The notes beneath the pieces are model-generated. The model made no database searches. It was not told the origin of the DNA and saw only the letters and a program-made list of their open reading frames with translations. A stretch of 64,000 bases of DNA from Nicotiana tabacum (Eukaryota; Streptophyta; Magnoliopsida; Solanales; Solanaceae). A program made the position numbers and the translations under genes. The stretch covers positions 103,641,161 to 103,705,160 of the forward strand of contig NC_134087.1 in assembly GCF_000715075.1 (NCBI RefSeq), given 5' to 3'. Of this stretch, positions 9,894-22,835 are shown in pieces. How positions within the stretch are numbered: the stretch's first letter is position 1; each line of letters starts with the position of its first letter.

Positions 9894-12650
9894 ATTCTGT
9901 CCTAGGGATTCTACAAGCTGTGTCTAGTAGAGTCTTATTTATGGGTGTGTTGTGCACCAAACTTATAAGCAAGAGGCTATAGGGCATTTAGGACTGTCAC
10001 TCATTCTTCTTACTCTAGATCATGTGGTAGATCTCAGTTGTAAGAATTCAAACTCCTAATTTCTATTTTATTTGTAATACAATGATATCTACATTCAGAA
10101 AGATAGCTGGTAAGAGATTGAAGGTGGCTGCAGAAGAGTTGAGTTAGAGGAACGAGTAAATGTGAGGTCTTCAGCAGATCATGTGTGTACTATGATGTCT
10201 AAGCTTGTGTACTAAGATGTCTAAGCTTTTTGATAATAAGCCCTAAGGAAAGAATATCTATCCACTCGTATGGTAAAATGGAATAAAAAAATGGAAGGTA
10301 TACACAAGTTTCAACAAGTAAATGAAGCAAGGTGAAGAAGGGTACGAGGTACCTAATTAATGAAGATTAACAATATTTACAATTCTAGCAGATAAATATA
10401 AGCATTCTGAGTTACTTTCAACAGCAATGGAGATATATACAATTAGCCACACCCATCTCAATTATGGCTTATGGTAGCTGACAAATATAGTTTAAGAGAA
10501 GGATGGGATATCAGGATCAAGTTGGGGTTAGAGTAACCCAAAATTATGGATGGATTGTTAGCATTAGTTGATATTTTCGAATGATAGTGCAAGTTGTAAT
10601 AGATATCTTTGTGAGACACCCAGATGGTGAACTCTATAATAGTATAATCAGATATGAATACTAGAATATTTAGAAACTTCAAAAGATAGGCAGTGAATCC
10701 TAGAAGGGATAAATATTTACCTTAGTATGACTCCAGCCCCGAGTAAAAAAAGAAAGGGAGAATGTTAGGCATTCCGAAGACCAGTGAGATGAAGTAAGGG
10801 GAGCTAAAAGTGAAAGAATATTTTGTTGAAGTTTTTAGAATAAAGTGATAGACAAAAATATTAGCCCGAGAATAAAAAGAGAGTGAATGAAGCATTATGA
10901 GTAAGATGTGATAAATGGATGATAAAGGTAAATCAAAATATGACACACTGACAAAGTCTATAGTCAGTGAAGGAAAAGACAAGATGTGACAGGCCTTGAG
11001 GCAATAAAAGAGTATAAGCCATAAAGTCATATCCCTATTTCATAAAAAAATGAGTTGGTGACTCCAACGGGATTACTAGAAGGAAAAGTTAGACCCTCGG
11101 AATAATAGAAATCAGTATGGGCTAGTGAACAAGCTAAGTTGAACATAAATTAGGGACCAAATGATTTGATAATAGTCAGCAACAAGAGAATTTCAGAGAT
11201 TACATTCCAGCGATAGTAAAATGGACAACAAAAGAATAACCTTTCAAGGTCATTCAGGAAGATGCTTCCTTAAAGCGAGCACTGTAAGCAAAGTTATGCT
11301 TAAGGGACTACGTATGCCAGTTACACTAGGTATCACCCTCATGACTAAAGAATTCAATTATCCTTGGTATAGAAGGGTTACCGCAAGGTGAGTAAGAGTC
11401 CATGAAGATGTGAAAAGAATCCAAAGATTAAGATGTATGATGGAATAATAAAGAAAGAATGCGATAAAAAGGTGAAAGGAATGAGATTGCATCTATTCAG
11501 ATCCTACAGATAAGATATGACTCCAGAACATTATGCAAGCACGAAGCCGGGGAGAGGCAGTAAGGGTTCCAGCACAAGATGTTATTGATAGATAAGTGCA
11601 AATGAACACTTGATACATAAGGAGCCAGTGCGAGAGGTAAGTTAAGACTAGTTGAGAAAATAAGGAAGTAGGTTTCAACTTAAGCATTGTGACATAAAGA
11701 AGATATGGTCTTGTAACAACATTGTATGCACTCTATAAGAAAGTGGCACCTATGGTGGCTAATGAACAACAAGAATAAAAAAAAAATCAAAAGGTGATAT
11801 TCAAGATCATATGAGTTGCATGGAATTCCAACATATGAGGGCACTAAGATAAGCCAAGTATTAATGCAACAAGTGGCAGAACGACCCAAAAAAGTTATTG
11901 CTTACATTTAAAGACAACTGAGAAAGCATGAAAGGAAATCTATGATGCTACCAAGTAAAGGAAGGTTTTGAGTAGTATGAATCGATATGTGTAGGTCGCA
12001 TGCTAAAGTATCCTATAGCGACAAGGTTTTATGTAGATAGGAGTAAAGGTGTGGAATGGTGAGTGAGAAGGTGGCGAGAACAGGTAAGGCCTTGAAATTA
12101 AGCCTATCAAAACAAGAGAGCTGATGGGTTCCCTAAGCTATAGAAAGCATGGTACAGTCTGAATGAACTCAGAGGAGTCTAAGAATAGGAGCAATTAGAA
12201 GAGATGAAATGCTACCCTGGTAGTAGAATAATGGTGTAATTGTGATAAATAAGAGGATGACATTTGGACCTTCAATTGAGTAATGATTTAAAGAAAATGG
12301 ATTTTATGGATGGTAAGGTATTAGAATAGCCCCATAAGATGAATCACGTTGGGATGATATGAAGTACGGTTATTGAAGTATAGTCACTACTAAAAAATCA
12401 GGTTTTAGCGACGGACAAATTCTGTAGCTAAATAGAAAAATCCATCGCAAATCTCATTTAGCGACGGATTAGCAATGGATTATCATAATAGTCTGCTAGC
12501 TATGAGCGTTTTAGCGACAGATTAGCGACGATGTTCATAGCTAATTCCAATTTTTTTGTAGTGAGTATCACCCTTAGGTGGATCAGGAAAATCAATTCAG
12601 ATGTTCCCCAAACGTGAGCCCTAGTGACAATTTATTAAGTTAGAGGAGAT
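9894..12650 (+). other. Tekay-B interior without recognisable genes
   Basis: About 2.7 kb between the primer site and the pol remnant, purine-rich and stop-laden in every frame. I see no gag, protease or RT motifs. The only recognised feature in it is the MITE at 12385-12563. It may be badly decayed coding sequence or noncoding filler of a non-autonomous element; the sequence alone does not decide. Confidence 0.6.
12385..12563. mobile_element. 179-bp CACTA-type MITE
   Basis: Begins CACTACTAAAAAATCAG and ends with TTTTTTTGTAGTG, which read inwards is CACTACAAAAAAA: terminal inverted repeats starting CACTA. It is flanked by the 3-bp duplication AGT (12382-12384 and 12564-12566), the size expected for the CACTA (En/Spm) superfamily. 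The inside repeats GCGACGGA / TAGCGACGG motifs in both orientations, like transposase-binding subterminal repeats. No coding capacity. Confidence 0.85.
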
Positions 12651-12652
12651 GG

Positions 12653-13051
12653 TTGGAGCTAGTGAAAGACTATGATGTTGATATTTTATACAGTTCAAGG
12701 AAGGCAAATGTAGTAGTAGACGCCCCCAGCGGTAGACCTATGGGTAGCCTATCATATTTACAGCCAGAGAAGAGTGACATAGCTTGTGAGATTCATCGGA
12801 TAGCTAATCTTGGAATTCGATTGCTAGATTCAGGTGGTACTGGAGTTACTATTTAGGACATGGAAACATCCTCTTTAGTAGCTGAAGTGAAGGAATGCCA
12901 GTATGAAGATCCTGTTCTAGATCATTACAGAGATATAACCCCTCAAAAGGAGAAGACACCATTTGAGATTATAGGAGATGGAGTCCTCAGATATCGGGGT
13001 CGATTATGTGTTCCTAATGTGGGAGGGTTGCGCCAGCAGGTTATGGGATAA
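12653..13051 (+). pseudogene. Tekay-B pol remnant: RNase H end and integrase N-terminus
   Basis: The reading frame 12653-12856 carries ELVKDYDVDILYSSRKANVV (the end of RNase H) and GRPMGSLSYLQPEK. After an in-frame stop the same frame continues at 12860-13051 with SSLVAEVKECQYEDP and GVLRYRGRLCVPNVGGLRQQ, the stretch just before the integrase zinc finger. The finger and the catalytic core are missing. Only the piece around the RNase H-integrase border survives, and it belongs to a different Tekay subfamily from Tekay-A. Confidence 0.8.
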
Positions 13052-13575
13052 GCAATGAGAAAGTAACCTAGAGTTGTGTAGCACACCTCGGTAATAATAA
13101 ACCTAAGTAAGTGTTATAGTACGGTATGGCCTACTTAGATGCACTAAATCCATAAGGACAGATAACCAAGACTAGGAAACAAAATATAGCAATAGTTGTA
13201 ATTTTGGCAAAGTACCAAGCGAAAAACTTCAGTACACCTACATATGCTCCGAGGGATATCTTGTCATAGTTCTGTATATGTTCACAAAATGATGTAAAGT
13301 GATTGGCAAAAAACTAGGAAAAAAAGAGAGAAGATCCGCACATAAAGGACAGAGTTGTACATGCTGCAACATAGAATGTTGTCAAAGTTATGGGATTGGA
13401 AGAATTCCGATCAGAAGTCGTGATGTGAGAAGAAGCCAAAAGGGGGGAATGCCCTGGTGTTTGAATTTATTCAAAGAACAATTGCCTAGATGGTGGAAAA
13501 TATTAAAGTATTCATGAGATCTATAGGATATGAGACTAATAAGCACATCAGTCAACATTCGAAGACGAATGTTCC
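13052..13575 (+). other. Tekay-B 3' interior, noncoding remains
   Basis: No recognisable domain. Contains GCCAAAAGGGGGGAATG near 13433-13450, a near copy of the true polypurine tract at 13574-13588 about 130 bp downstream. Short frames here show no family resemblance. Confidence 0.5.
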
Positions 13576-13588
13576 AAAGGGGGGAATG
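13574..13588 (+). other. Tekay-B polypurine tract
   Basis: CCAAAGGGGGGAATGA directly precedes the TG of the 3' LTR at 13590. Such a purine run survives RNase H and primes plus-strand DNA synthesis. Its position fixes the 3' LTR start. Confidence 0.85.
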
Positions 13589-15602
13589 ATGTTACACTCC
13601 ATATTTTTGTACGTGAAAGTTTGTCATAAGTCAATTGATCTAACCTTGAAAATGAGATCTTCTTTGAAAGTATATAAAGTGATTTAATGTTGTTACACCC
13701 CGTACTTCAAACGCCACTGCCATTATAGGATTATCTAATGTAAACTCAAAAAGGACGAAATCCTTCTACAAGGATAAGAAAGGTTTACTGAAGTCTTAAG
13801 CAAGTTAAGATGAATATGAGACTTGTTAATCATGATTTAAATGAGTTTAAAGTAAAGATATGACTATATATTATCTTTAGATATGAAATATAAAGTTTGG
13901 GAAAAATCAAATTTAAGTTGCTGAAAAGAACCGACTAAGGATTTGCCTTGTAATGAAGCATTTTGAGCAATATATTTCATCTGTTATCTGAGGTTGTTTT
14001 GGGACATATTATATACTAAAATGAAGGTCTTGGAACCTAGTTTTAATGGTACAAACCATTTATTCATATGACATCGGGGTAGAGAAATATGAATTTATAT
14101 AGTAGGGTCACTAAGTCGCGTCGCCGCACTTCGGAGAAACTGGCAGTTTTATAGGCCAATTGCGACACAGTTTTCTCTCAATCTATTGAGAGTTACATAG
14201 AAATATTTATATGAAATTAAAGCCCTATGTGTCTAGTTTCCAACTTTGCAAACCATTTGTCAATATGATATCGTATTAGAGAGATACAAGCATCCGAAAT
14301 TGCACTGCTCAAGCTGCCAAGCATGCAACTTACCCACCTACTTAGAGAATTGAGGCGGTGGGCTTATAAGTTATCTTCTCTCTTGTATATCTCGTCATTA
14401 TACATAGAAAACTTACATCAAAACACTCTCAATTCTCTATAAGAGCTGGTCCAAGATCCAAAGAACAAAACCAAAAAAAAAATCAACTCAAATTATCATC
14501 TAAGGTGTTAAAGACTACAAGAGAATGCTTCTATGATGTTGTGGTGTGATTGAGGGCTATTGTGAGCTAAGTTGAGATAGGGTTTCGAGTTGTAAATGTT
14601 GTACATGGTAAGTATAACATCTTCTTGATTGTGCCTAAGGCTAATTGTGTGTTGGTTGTGTTGTTTGAGTGAAAAACAATAAGATAGCACTTGAAAGAAT
14701 ATGAGATATAGTTGTCTCTTTGGTTGGGCTGTTTTGTGCCTAAATATATGGTTTGTGGTGGCTGGAAATTGTGAGATAATTTGATAATGTTTTGACTGCT
14801 TTTGTTAAGCTTTTTTAGGTGTTAATTAAGTTGATTGAAGAAGAAAAGATGAAAAACAAGTGATTGACGGTAAAAATTAAGGTGCTAGACGTATGGGGCT
14901 ATTTTGGAGGGCATTTTGTGGATGTTTTAAACTAGAAATAATATGGTAAATATAAGTATGATGTTCCGAAGGTTGTAAACTAATTTATTAAATAAGATTT
15001 GGATTCAATTCATATCTTTCTATGAGTAAAAATGAGTTTGCCGCCCAATATGATTGTTAAGATAATCGGAGAAACTCATATTAAATTGCATTGTTGTTGT
15101 TGCTATTGTTGGTTATATTTGTTATTGTTGGGTTGTTGATGACCCTTAGTGGTCTTTGAGATGAATTAAAAATAGGAGAGGTTCTGCCCAATTTTTCTTA
15201 AGCCATACGACTAGCCAAATACGATGGTACGACATTATACGTTAACGGCAATATCATTTCACTTGTTGTAGATGCAAGACATTGTGTCGAGATTGGTTGA
15301 GTAATAAGGAAGATATCATATATGTATATTAAGGCTATCCCTTCTTTCTTTTTGGCATGATCCAAATGATACAAATGAAATGAGCAAACGCACAACTTTC
15401 ATAAATAACTCTATTCATAGAAGTATTAGAGGTGCCTATGCTCTTGAATTCACATGTGTCTTATTATTACATCTTCTGTTCATGGGTCTCAAAAAAATAC
15501 ATAAGTTGAAAAAAGTTTATTTTATGATATTAATCAGCGGTATAATGGTCTTATAATGTTCTGAGAAGTTTTATTAACGTACTTCTCATGAATTGCATTT
15601 AT

Positions 15603-15739
<137 letters not shown>

Positions 15740-15874
15740 TATGGGATATAGGAAAAGGTCACGGCGTTATATATGCACCACCACCTGATCAGCTGGTATA
15801 CATTGATGATTTTGCCCACAGAGGCCGAGATGATATGATGGGATGCCCTCAGAGGCTTGATGATGTTATGTACA

Positions 15875-17766
15875 CACATCTCGCATTTTCGCACTTTAAA
15901 ATTTTGTTTTCAGTTAACCGACGTAGACTCGGGGGTGAGATCATCTTGACGTTAACGTACTTATGCTACTTATAACAAGCGATAAATAAGTGTTATGAAG
16001 GATAAAAGGGGTACACGAATTAAAGAAAACGAGTTTCGTTGAAAGTGGCCAATTTGGAATAAAATACGGGTCGAGCGAAAACACCCGATAATTATGAACT
16101 AGTACCATGAAAGGTACCATATGACCACGGTAGTATAATATATAAAGTGTATATGAAGTATTTTAAAAATAAGTTGAATTTTAAGTAATTTGGAGCAATT
16201 TTTAAATTATGCGGGTAATTGGTTAATTACCGAGTAACGGGACATTACCCGATTAACTAATAAGTGGATAAAAATTTAATAATTTACTCCCCCCCACGTG
16301 GCAGCCCTCCCTACCAAAAATAATGACTCTTTAGTCTACTAACCTAGGTGGCAACTTAATGTCTTGGATGGAAGACACCTTTTATGGTTTAAATAACCAA
16401 TGTGATAATCCATTCAAAAAACTTAATAATCCAAAAAGGGATATGAACAAATAGCCTTTTTGATTCTGTTATTGTCCATAAACTTGGGCATCATTTCTTG
16501 GTAAAGGATTCAAGCCAACAAATTTGTTCTTGGTTTTGAAACCAAAAACGTTGATTAGGAAACATTTCGTCCAAGATTTCAATCCAAGCCAATTTCGTTT
16601 CAATTTCAGAGGATCCAAGTGTAAAATTTCGTTCAAGGATTCAAAAGCAGTAGCTTCATTCCGTTCAAATAATTTCAGGGAAAGGTATGCTAAGGCCCTC
16701 CCTTCTTTCTTTTGGCATGGTCCAAATTATACTGAAGAAACGAGCAAACACACAATTTTCATAAATTACTCTATTCATAGAAATAGTAGGGGTGTCTATA
16801 TTCTTGATTCCCCATAAGAATTATTATTATCCTCTGTTCATGAGTCTCAGAATAATACGCAGTTGGAAAAGTTTATGCGGAAGGAATATTGAGATAATTA
16901 CGTATTTTTCATGCATTTCACTCATTTATACATGTGCATTGACCCATGACCAGATGGTGTTTTATACGCATATATATGTAAATATATGTATATGGTATAT
17001 GGAAAAAGGTTACGATGTTATATACGTATCACCACCTGATTAGCTGGTATATGTTGATGATGTTGCCCACAGTGGCCGAGACGATATGATGGGATACCCT
17101 TAGTGGCTTGATGATATTATGTACACCCATACCTATGCATGGCACGATATTTTATACGCATGTGCATGATATTATAAACGTTTCAAAATTTACAAAGTTA
17201 TTCAGATTTAAAGATATGTTTCTGTATTCCATGTTTCATTTATGTCTTTTACGTACTAATTTTCATGCCTTACATACTCAGTACATTTTTCGTACTGACA
17301 GCCTATTTCACAGGGCCTGCATTTCATGCTCGCAGGTGCAGATAGACAAGCTGACGGTCCCCCTTCTTAGGATCCCTGATCAGCGAGAGTTGGCGTGCTC
17401 CATTTGATCCGGAGCTGCTTTTAATTTTGGTACGATACGTTTGTATATGGGTATGATGTGGCTCAGTTCCGTCTTTGTACAGTTATGTTTCTGGTAGAGG
17501 TCTGTGGACAGTATGTCTAGTTGGGTTGTATGTGGCCTTGTCGGCTTTTAGTTTTGGATGTATAGTTATCTATAGCAGCATTGCCGGCTCGCCCAATGTA
17601 TTCTGCATGTATACGTACATATGCCTGGATGGCAGGTTTCCTTCACGTATGTTATTTTCGTAATGCAGCAGATGTTATTCAAGATCATATCTTAGACGTA
17701 TGTTTAGGGGTGTTTAACATGTAGGACTCAGGCACCCTTCACGACCCATAAGTTTGGGTCATGACA
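15875..17766 (+). mobile_element. Solo LTR nested in the Tekay-B 3' LTR
   Basis: A block of 1892 bp present in this LTR and absent from the 5' LTR, flanked by the direct repeat TATGTACA (15867-15874 and 17767-17774; the true duplication may be 5 bp within it). It ends GGGTCATGACA like an LTR and has no interior. From about 16680 onwards it is recognisably related to the LTR it sits in, sharing stretches around TTTCTTTTGGCATGGTCCAAAT and TCCGGAG, so it comes from a sister subfamily. No gene in it. Confidence 0.8.
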
Positions 17767-18440
17767 TATGTACACATATAATTATGCATGATATGATATT
17801 TACATGCACATGCATGACATTATAAATATTTTATGATTCACAGAGCTACTCAGACTTACAGGTTAAGTACTTACTTCATATTTCTTTCATGTCTTTTATA
17901 TACTACTTTTTATTCCTTACATACTCAGTACATTATTTGTACTGATGTCCCTTTTGTCGGGGACACTGCGTTTCATGCCCGCAAGTCCTGAAAGATAGGT
18001 TGACAGTTCTCCTAGTAGGCTCAGTTCAGTGAAAGGTGTTGGTGCACCTCACTTGCTCCGGAGTTGCCTATTTGATCAGTATGATTTGGAAACGTATTGA
18101 CTGGTATGGCAGAGCCCTGTCCCAACCTTTATGATGTTTATGTACTCTTAGACACTGGTAGACAGATGTCAGGTATATAGATACTTGTATGGCCTTGTCG
18201 GCCTACGTTTTGATTTTACAAATGATTATGTCAGCCTTATAGACCGGTATGTCACATGTATAAGTTTCTATATCATGTTGGGTCATCCTATGTCTAGTAT
18301 TCCCTTATGTTTTATTCTGATTATTTCATGACGGTTCTTTTTGGTCCATTTACCAATGATAGTACAATAAGAAAGATATGTTACGTTGGTACTCGGTTGA
18401 GTAAGGTTCGTGGCCCTTCGATTTGGGTCATGACAACTAG

Positions 18441-19655
18441 AAGCTAGAAGTGCTAAATGAACTGGATGGCTCACACAACCTCTACCATGACGAGATGCAA
18501 CTCGGGCACGGGCACCACTATATCCACCAGAATCTTAAGGCCTCTTGGCCCCCTGTCCTCTCTCTCTCGGACCTGCATAGCCTCCAATCTTTGTGCATTC
18601 TATACCACCTGCTGATATGGGGTATCTGTCTCCAACTCTCGATCCATGCTGAATCTGATACCATAGTTGAACCCCCTCAATAAATCGACAAACTCGCTCT
18701 CTGACTATGGAAACCAAGGTAGGTGCATGTCTCAACAACTCACTGAATCTGATAGCATACTCTGACACGATCATACAACCCTGGCACAACTGCTCAAACT
18801 CCGCATGACATGCATCCCGAAGGCTCTGGGGAACAAACTCTCTCAAGAACTTCTCTGAAATCTAAGCCCATGTGAGTCAAGCTGCATCGGCTGGGCTACC
18901 CTCTTCATAAGCGTGCCACCATTGATACGCTGGTCCTGACAGATAAAATGTAGTAAAAGAAACCCTGCTCATCTCCATAATACCCATGGTATGGAGAATA
19001 CGATGGCTCTTCTCCAGAAAACCATGTGCATCATCTGTAGCTAGGCCGCTAAAAGTAGGAGGATGGTACTTCTTGTACCTCTCAAGTTTGAGCTGCTCCT
19101 CATCAGATGTTGATGCCCTAACCTCGAGCTTAATTGGGATAATCGGTTGCACTGGTATAACCTTTGGGACTTGGTCAACATGGACTCGCTGCTCTGAGGT
19201 ACGGGCTGTGGGAGTCTGAGCTCCTCCCCCAGGCTGAAATATGATTGGTGCAAGTGGAATCAACCCCTCCTGAGCTAGACATACTCAAGAACTGTGCGCG
19301 TGTCTCCTGAAGTGCAAGGGTAGCAACAGGCGCCTCAGGTGCCTGCCCCCCAACTAGAGATACTGGTCACTCCTCTGTCGCAGCTTGGGAAAGTGCTCTG
19401 GCTACACCACGTGCCCCTCCTCGGCCTTGGCCTCTGCCCCGACCCCGGCCTCTCACAGCTATAGCAGGGGGGGCACCGGTGTCTGGTCATCGGATCCAGC
19501 GGTGCGTGTCCACACCATCTGTGAGAGAATAGAAAGACAAGGATTGAGAATTTCAAAGTCAACAAATTCGCACGATAAGGAATCAAGAAGTGGTGTTTTT
19601 CTAATAGTTCCATAGCCTCTCGAAGATAAGTACATATGTCTCCGTACCGATCCAT
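18441..19655 (-). pseudogene. Tekay-A gag, 5' half (right of nested insertion)
   Basis: Gag forms the particle that packages element RNA. On the minus strand the segment starts near 19450 with an RG-rich stretch (GRGRGRGQGRGGARGVARAL). A linker follows, then the gag core at 19160-18877: EERYKKYHPPTFSG-like sequence, DDAHGFLEKSHRILHTMGI, YLSGPAYQWWHAYEE. After a stop near 18865 come FVPQSLRDACHAEFEQLCQG and SEYAIRFSELLRHAP (18846-18700), then RFIEGVQ and RPISAGG-type sequence to 18535. The YQWW and EF..L.QG.M.V.EY..RF.EL patterns are the usual chromovirus gag landmarks. Stops occur at about 18865 and before 19370. Confidence 0.82.
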
Positions 19656-19703
19656 GATACTCTACTCAACCTGCTTATGACTCATAACACCTACGAACCT
19701 AGA

Positions 19704-19715
19704 GCTCTGATACCA
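19704..19715 (-). other. Tekay-A primer binding site
   Basis: Read on the minus strand the bases are TGGTATCAGAGC, again the initiator Met tRNA complement, three bases after the LTR end at 19719. It shows that Tekay-A is a minus-strand element whose 5' LTR is the one on the right. Confidence 0.9.
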
Positions 19716-19718
19716 ACT

Positions 19719-22190
19719 TGTCACGACCCCAATCTCACTTTGTAGGATGTAATGATTGAACCTAATCTCTAAGACTAGGTAGGCCTAATATGCATGAATG
19801 ATTAATGGAAATAATAATAAAACTCCCAATTAAATCAACAACGATCATAAAAAGGACTCCACGATACAACTGAATACAACACCCAAAATCTGGTAAGACC
19901 GAGTCACAAGCTTTACACGAGTATACTGAAACATCCCTATACAACAGTATTTATAAAAGAAGAATGAAATAGAAATTGGATAGAGGGTGACTCTGAGGCC
20001 TGTGAATGCCAGCAGGTATACCTTGAACTTGAAGTCTCTGATCCAGGCTCAACTCACGGATGCCTAGGCTAGTATGAAGTACCTGGATCTGCATAAAAAG
20101 ATGTAGAGAAGTGTAGTATGAGTACACAACAACGATACCCAGTAAGAATCAAGTCAAACCTTGGTAGAGTAGTGACGAGTCAGGTCAAGACACCTACTTG
20201 AACATATAAAGAAACCGAACAGGTATAGTACAGTATAATAATAGAAACAATGGAAGTGATGTAATGAAGAATTATAACAAGAATAGCTACACTAAAATTA
20301 AGGCAATTAAGACATCACGGAAGAAACACATAATAAGAATGCCAAGGAAACGATGCAGACAAATACAATTGATTTAAATGAAAGATAGCAACAAGAATCA
20401 CTACCGAGGTACCGCCTCGTAGCCTCGTTTCACAAATCAAATTCACAGCCCTTTCTTATACCACCGCGGGAACCTTGCATTGAGTTTTGAAAATCATTTT
20501 TTCGAAATAGCTTTTAGCCCACCTTATCACACCGCGTGGCTTCAAGTAGTTTTCCTACTAGCAACACGCATATCAAGTCTATCCCATCTCACTGCATGCG
20601 TATCAACTCCATTTCTTACTGGAACATATAAAGAAACCGAACAGGTATGGCACAGTATAATAATGGAAACAATGAAAATGATGCAATGAAGAATTATAAC
20701 AAGAATAGCTACACTGAAATTAAGGCAATTAAGACATCGCGGAAGAAACACATAATAAGAATGCCAAGAAAATGACGCAAACAAATAAAATTGATTTAAA
20801 TGAAATATAGCAACAAGAATCGCTATCGAGGTACCGCCTCGTAGTCTCGTTTCACAAATCAAATTCATAGTCCTTCCTTATACCATCAGGTCAACCTTAT
20901 ATTTAGTTTTGAAAATATTTTTTCAAAATAGCTACCCGCGTTTTAGCCCATCTTATCACACCGTGTGGCTTCAAATAGTTTCCTTACTAGCAATACACGT
21001 ATCAAGCCCACCTTATCTTAATGCATGCATATCAACCCAATTCTTACTGGAACATATAAAGAAATTGAACAGGTATAGTACAGTACAATAATGGAAATGA
21101 TGCAATGAAGAATTATAACAAGAATAGCTACACCGAAATTAAGGCAATTAAGACATCGCGGAAGAAACACATAATTAGAATGCCAAGGAAACAATGCAGA
21201 CAAATACAATTGATGTAAATGAAAGATAGAAAAAAGAATCACTATCGAGGTACCGCCTCGTAGTCTCGTTTCACAAATCAAATTCACAGGCCTTCCTTAT
21301 ACCACCGCGGGAACCTTGCATTTAGTTTTGAAAATTATTTTTCCGAAATAGCTACCCGCGTTTTAGCCCACCTTATCACACCGCGTGGCTTCAAGTAGTT
21401 TCCATACTAGCAACACGTGTATTAATCTCACTGCATACGTATCAACCCCAATTCTTACAGGAACATATAAAGAAATTGAACATGTATAGTACAGTATAAT
21501 AATGGAAACAATGGAAATTATGCAATGAAGAATTATAACAATAATAGCTACACTGAAATTAAGGCAATTAAGACATCACGGAAGAAACACATAATAAGAA
21601 TGCCAAGGAAATGATGTAGACAAATACAATTGATGTAAATGAAAGATAGCAACAAGAATCACTATTGAGGTACCGCCTCATAGCCTTGTTTCACAAATCA
21701 AATTCACCGTCCTTCCTCATACCACCGCAGGAACCTTGCATTTAGTTTTGAAAATTATTTTTCCAAAATAGCTACCCACGTTTTAGCCCACTTTATCACA
21801 TCGCGTGGCTTCAAGTAACTTTCCTACCAGCAACACGCTTATCAAGCCCACTTTATCTCACTGCAGGCATATCAACCCCAATTCTTATACCACCGCATGC
21901 GTATCAATATCACAACATATCACAAATCGCACCTCAAGTGCTCAAAATCACAGCTTACCAAAGAAGTCAACAGCAATAATGTTTTCACAATAAATAGACC
22001 ATGACTCAATTACAATATGTACAAGAGTTTCAACAATAGCGACCGAAAGTGAATATCTCAGCAAGAATGGTATTCCTTTTTCAGATAAAACAAAAACAAG
22101 GGAATGAAATTAAGCTTTTAGATTAATGGTATTTTCGAGTTTATATATATATATATATAGATTTACAGGTCAGCCTTATTGTTGTAACAC
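19719..22190 (-). repeat. Tekay-A 5' LTR, truncated, with internal tandem repeats
   Basis: Begins TGTCACGACCCC next to the primer site. It runs through CTAATCTCTAAGACTAGGTAGG, an array of four units of about 420 bp (20201-21890), and then unique sequence to a TA run near 22140. After about 22190 (TGTAACACCTAACC) the sequence changes character. The expected matching LTR end, comparable to AATTACA at 2957, is not found, so the right part is missing. Confidence 0.65.
20201..21890 (+). repeat. Four-copy tandem repeat, unit about 420 bp, inside an LTR
   Basis: The anchor AACATATAAAGAAA recurs at 20201, 20623, 21051 and 21462, giving steps of 422, 428 and 411 bases. Each unit contains GAGGTACCGCCTCGTAG, ACCACCGCGGGAACC (or close variants) and CACACCGCGTGGCTTCAA. 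Units differ at scattered positions and by small gaps, so the array is not recent. Confidence 0.95.
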
Positions 22191-22835
22191 CTAACCTAGC
22201 TTATGTTTAAGATTATAAATTTCGCTTTTATAGACCGTAGCTTCTAAATATCTTTTGAGCGGTCTGATAAAGTAGAAAACATAGTTTACAATATCGTTGT
22301 ACATAAGTTAAACTCATCTTTTCATCATCATGAATCATGACTGAGTAGCGAGTTCTGTCACAGCCTTCTCTATTATCATTCAAAGCTTTCATTCGCAACT
22401 GAAATCCATATTCTTACGTTTGTGGGGCTAATTAATGAATCATTGTAATATTAGAATACTCTCCCTGACAAGAGCAGGATACTTTCCACTACCTGATAAA
22501 TCCTCTTTCTAGTATTAAGATAAGCTAATTTGAATCATTGTGGGTACACTTTTAATTCCCAAGTGGTAGGAAAGTTGCTTGGCTTCATTACGTTTGTCTC
22601 AGAATTAATTAATTAATTCACTGATTTTTATTTTTATTTTTGCTAAATGGTACGTTAGTTTCACTACCTAAAAGTACTATTTTTCAGTACATAGATACTT
22701 ATCAACTACTTTTAATTAATTAAGCCAAAATAGGCTCTCAAAACCTAGACAAGGACTAACTACATCTTCTTGATCTGGGGCATTTCTTCCGCATACATTG
22801 CAACCACTTGCTACTGTAGTTTCAAACTTTTCATT
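22191..22835. other. Unassigned AT-rich spacer
   Basis: No gene, RNA or element end recognised. It lies between the truncated Tekay-A LTR and the next element, and contains the short run AATTAATTAATTAATTC near 22606. It may be remains of either LTR or older host sequence. TCATT at 22831-22835 is the left half of the next element's probable target duplication. Confidence 0.5.

Noticed and set aside
20201..21890. Regularly spaced repeats resembling a CRISPR array
   Set aside because: Units are about 420 bp, directly adjacent with no unique spacers, and lie in a plant LTR.
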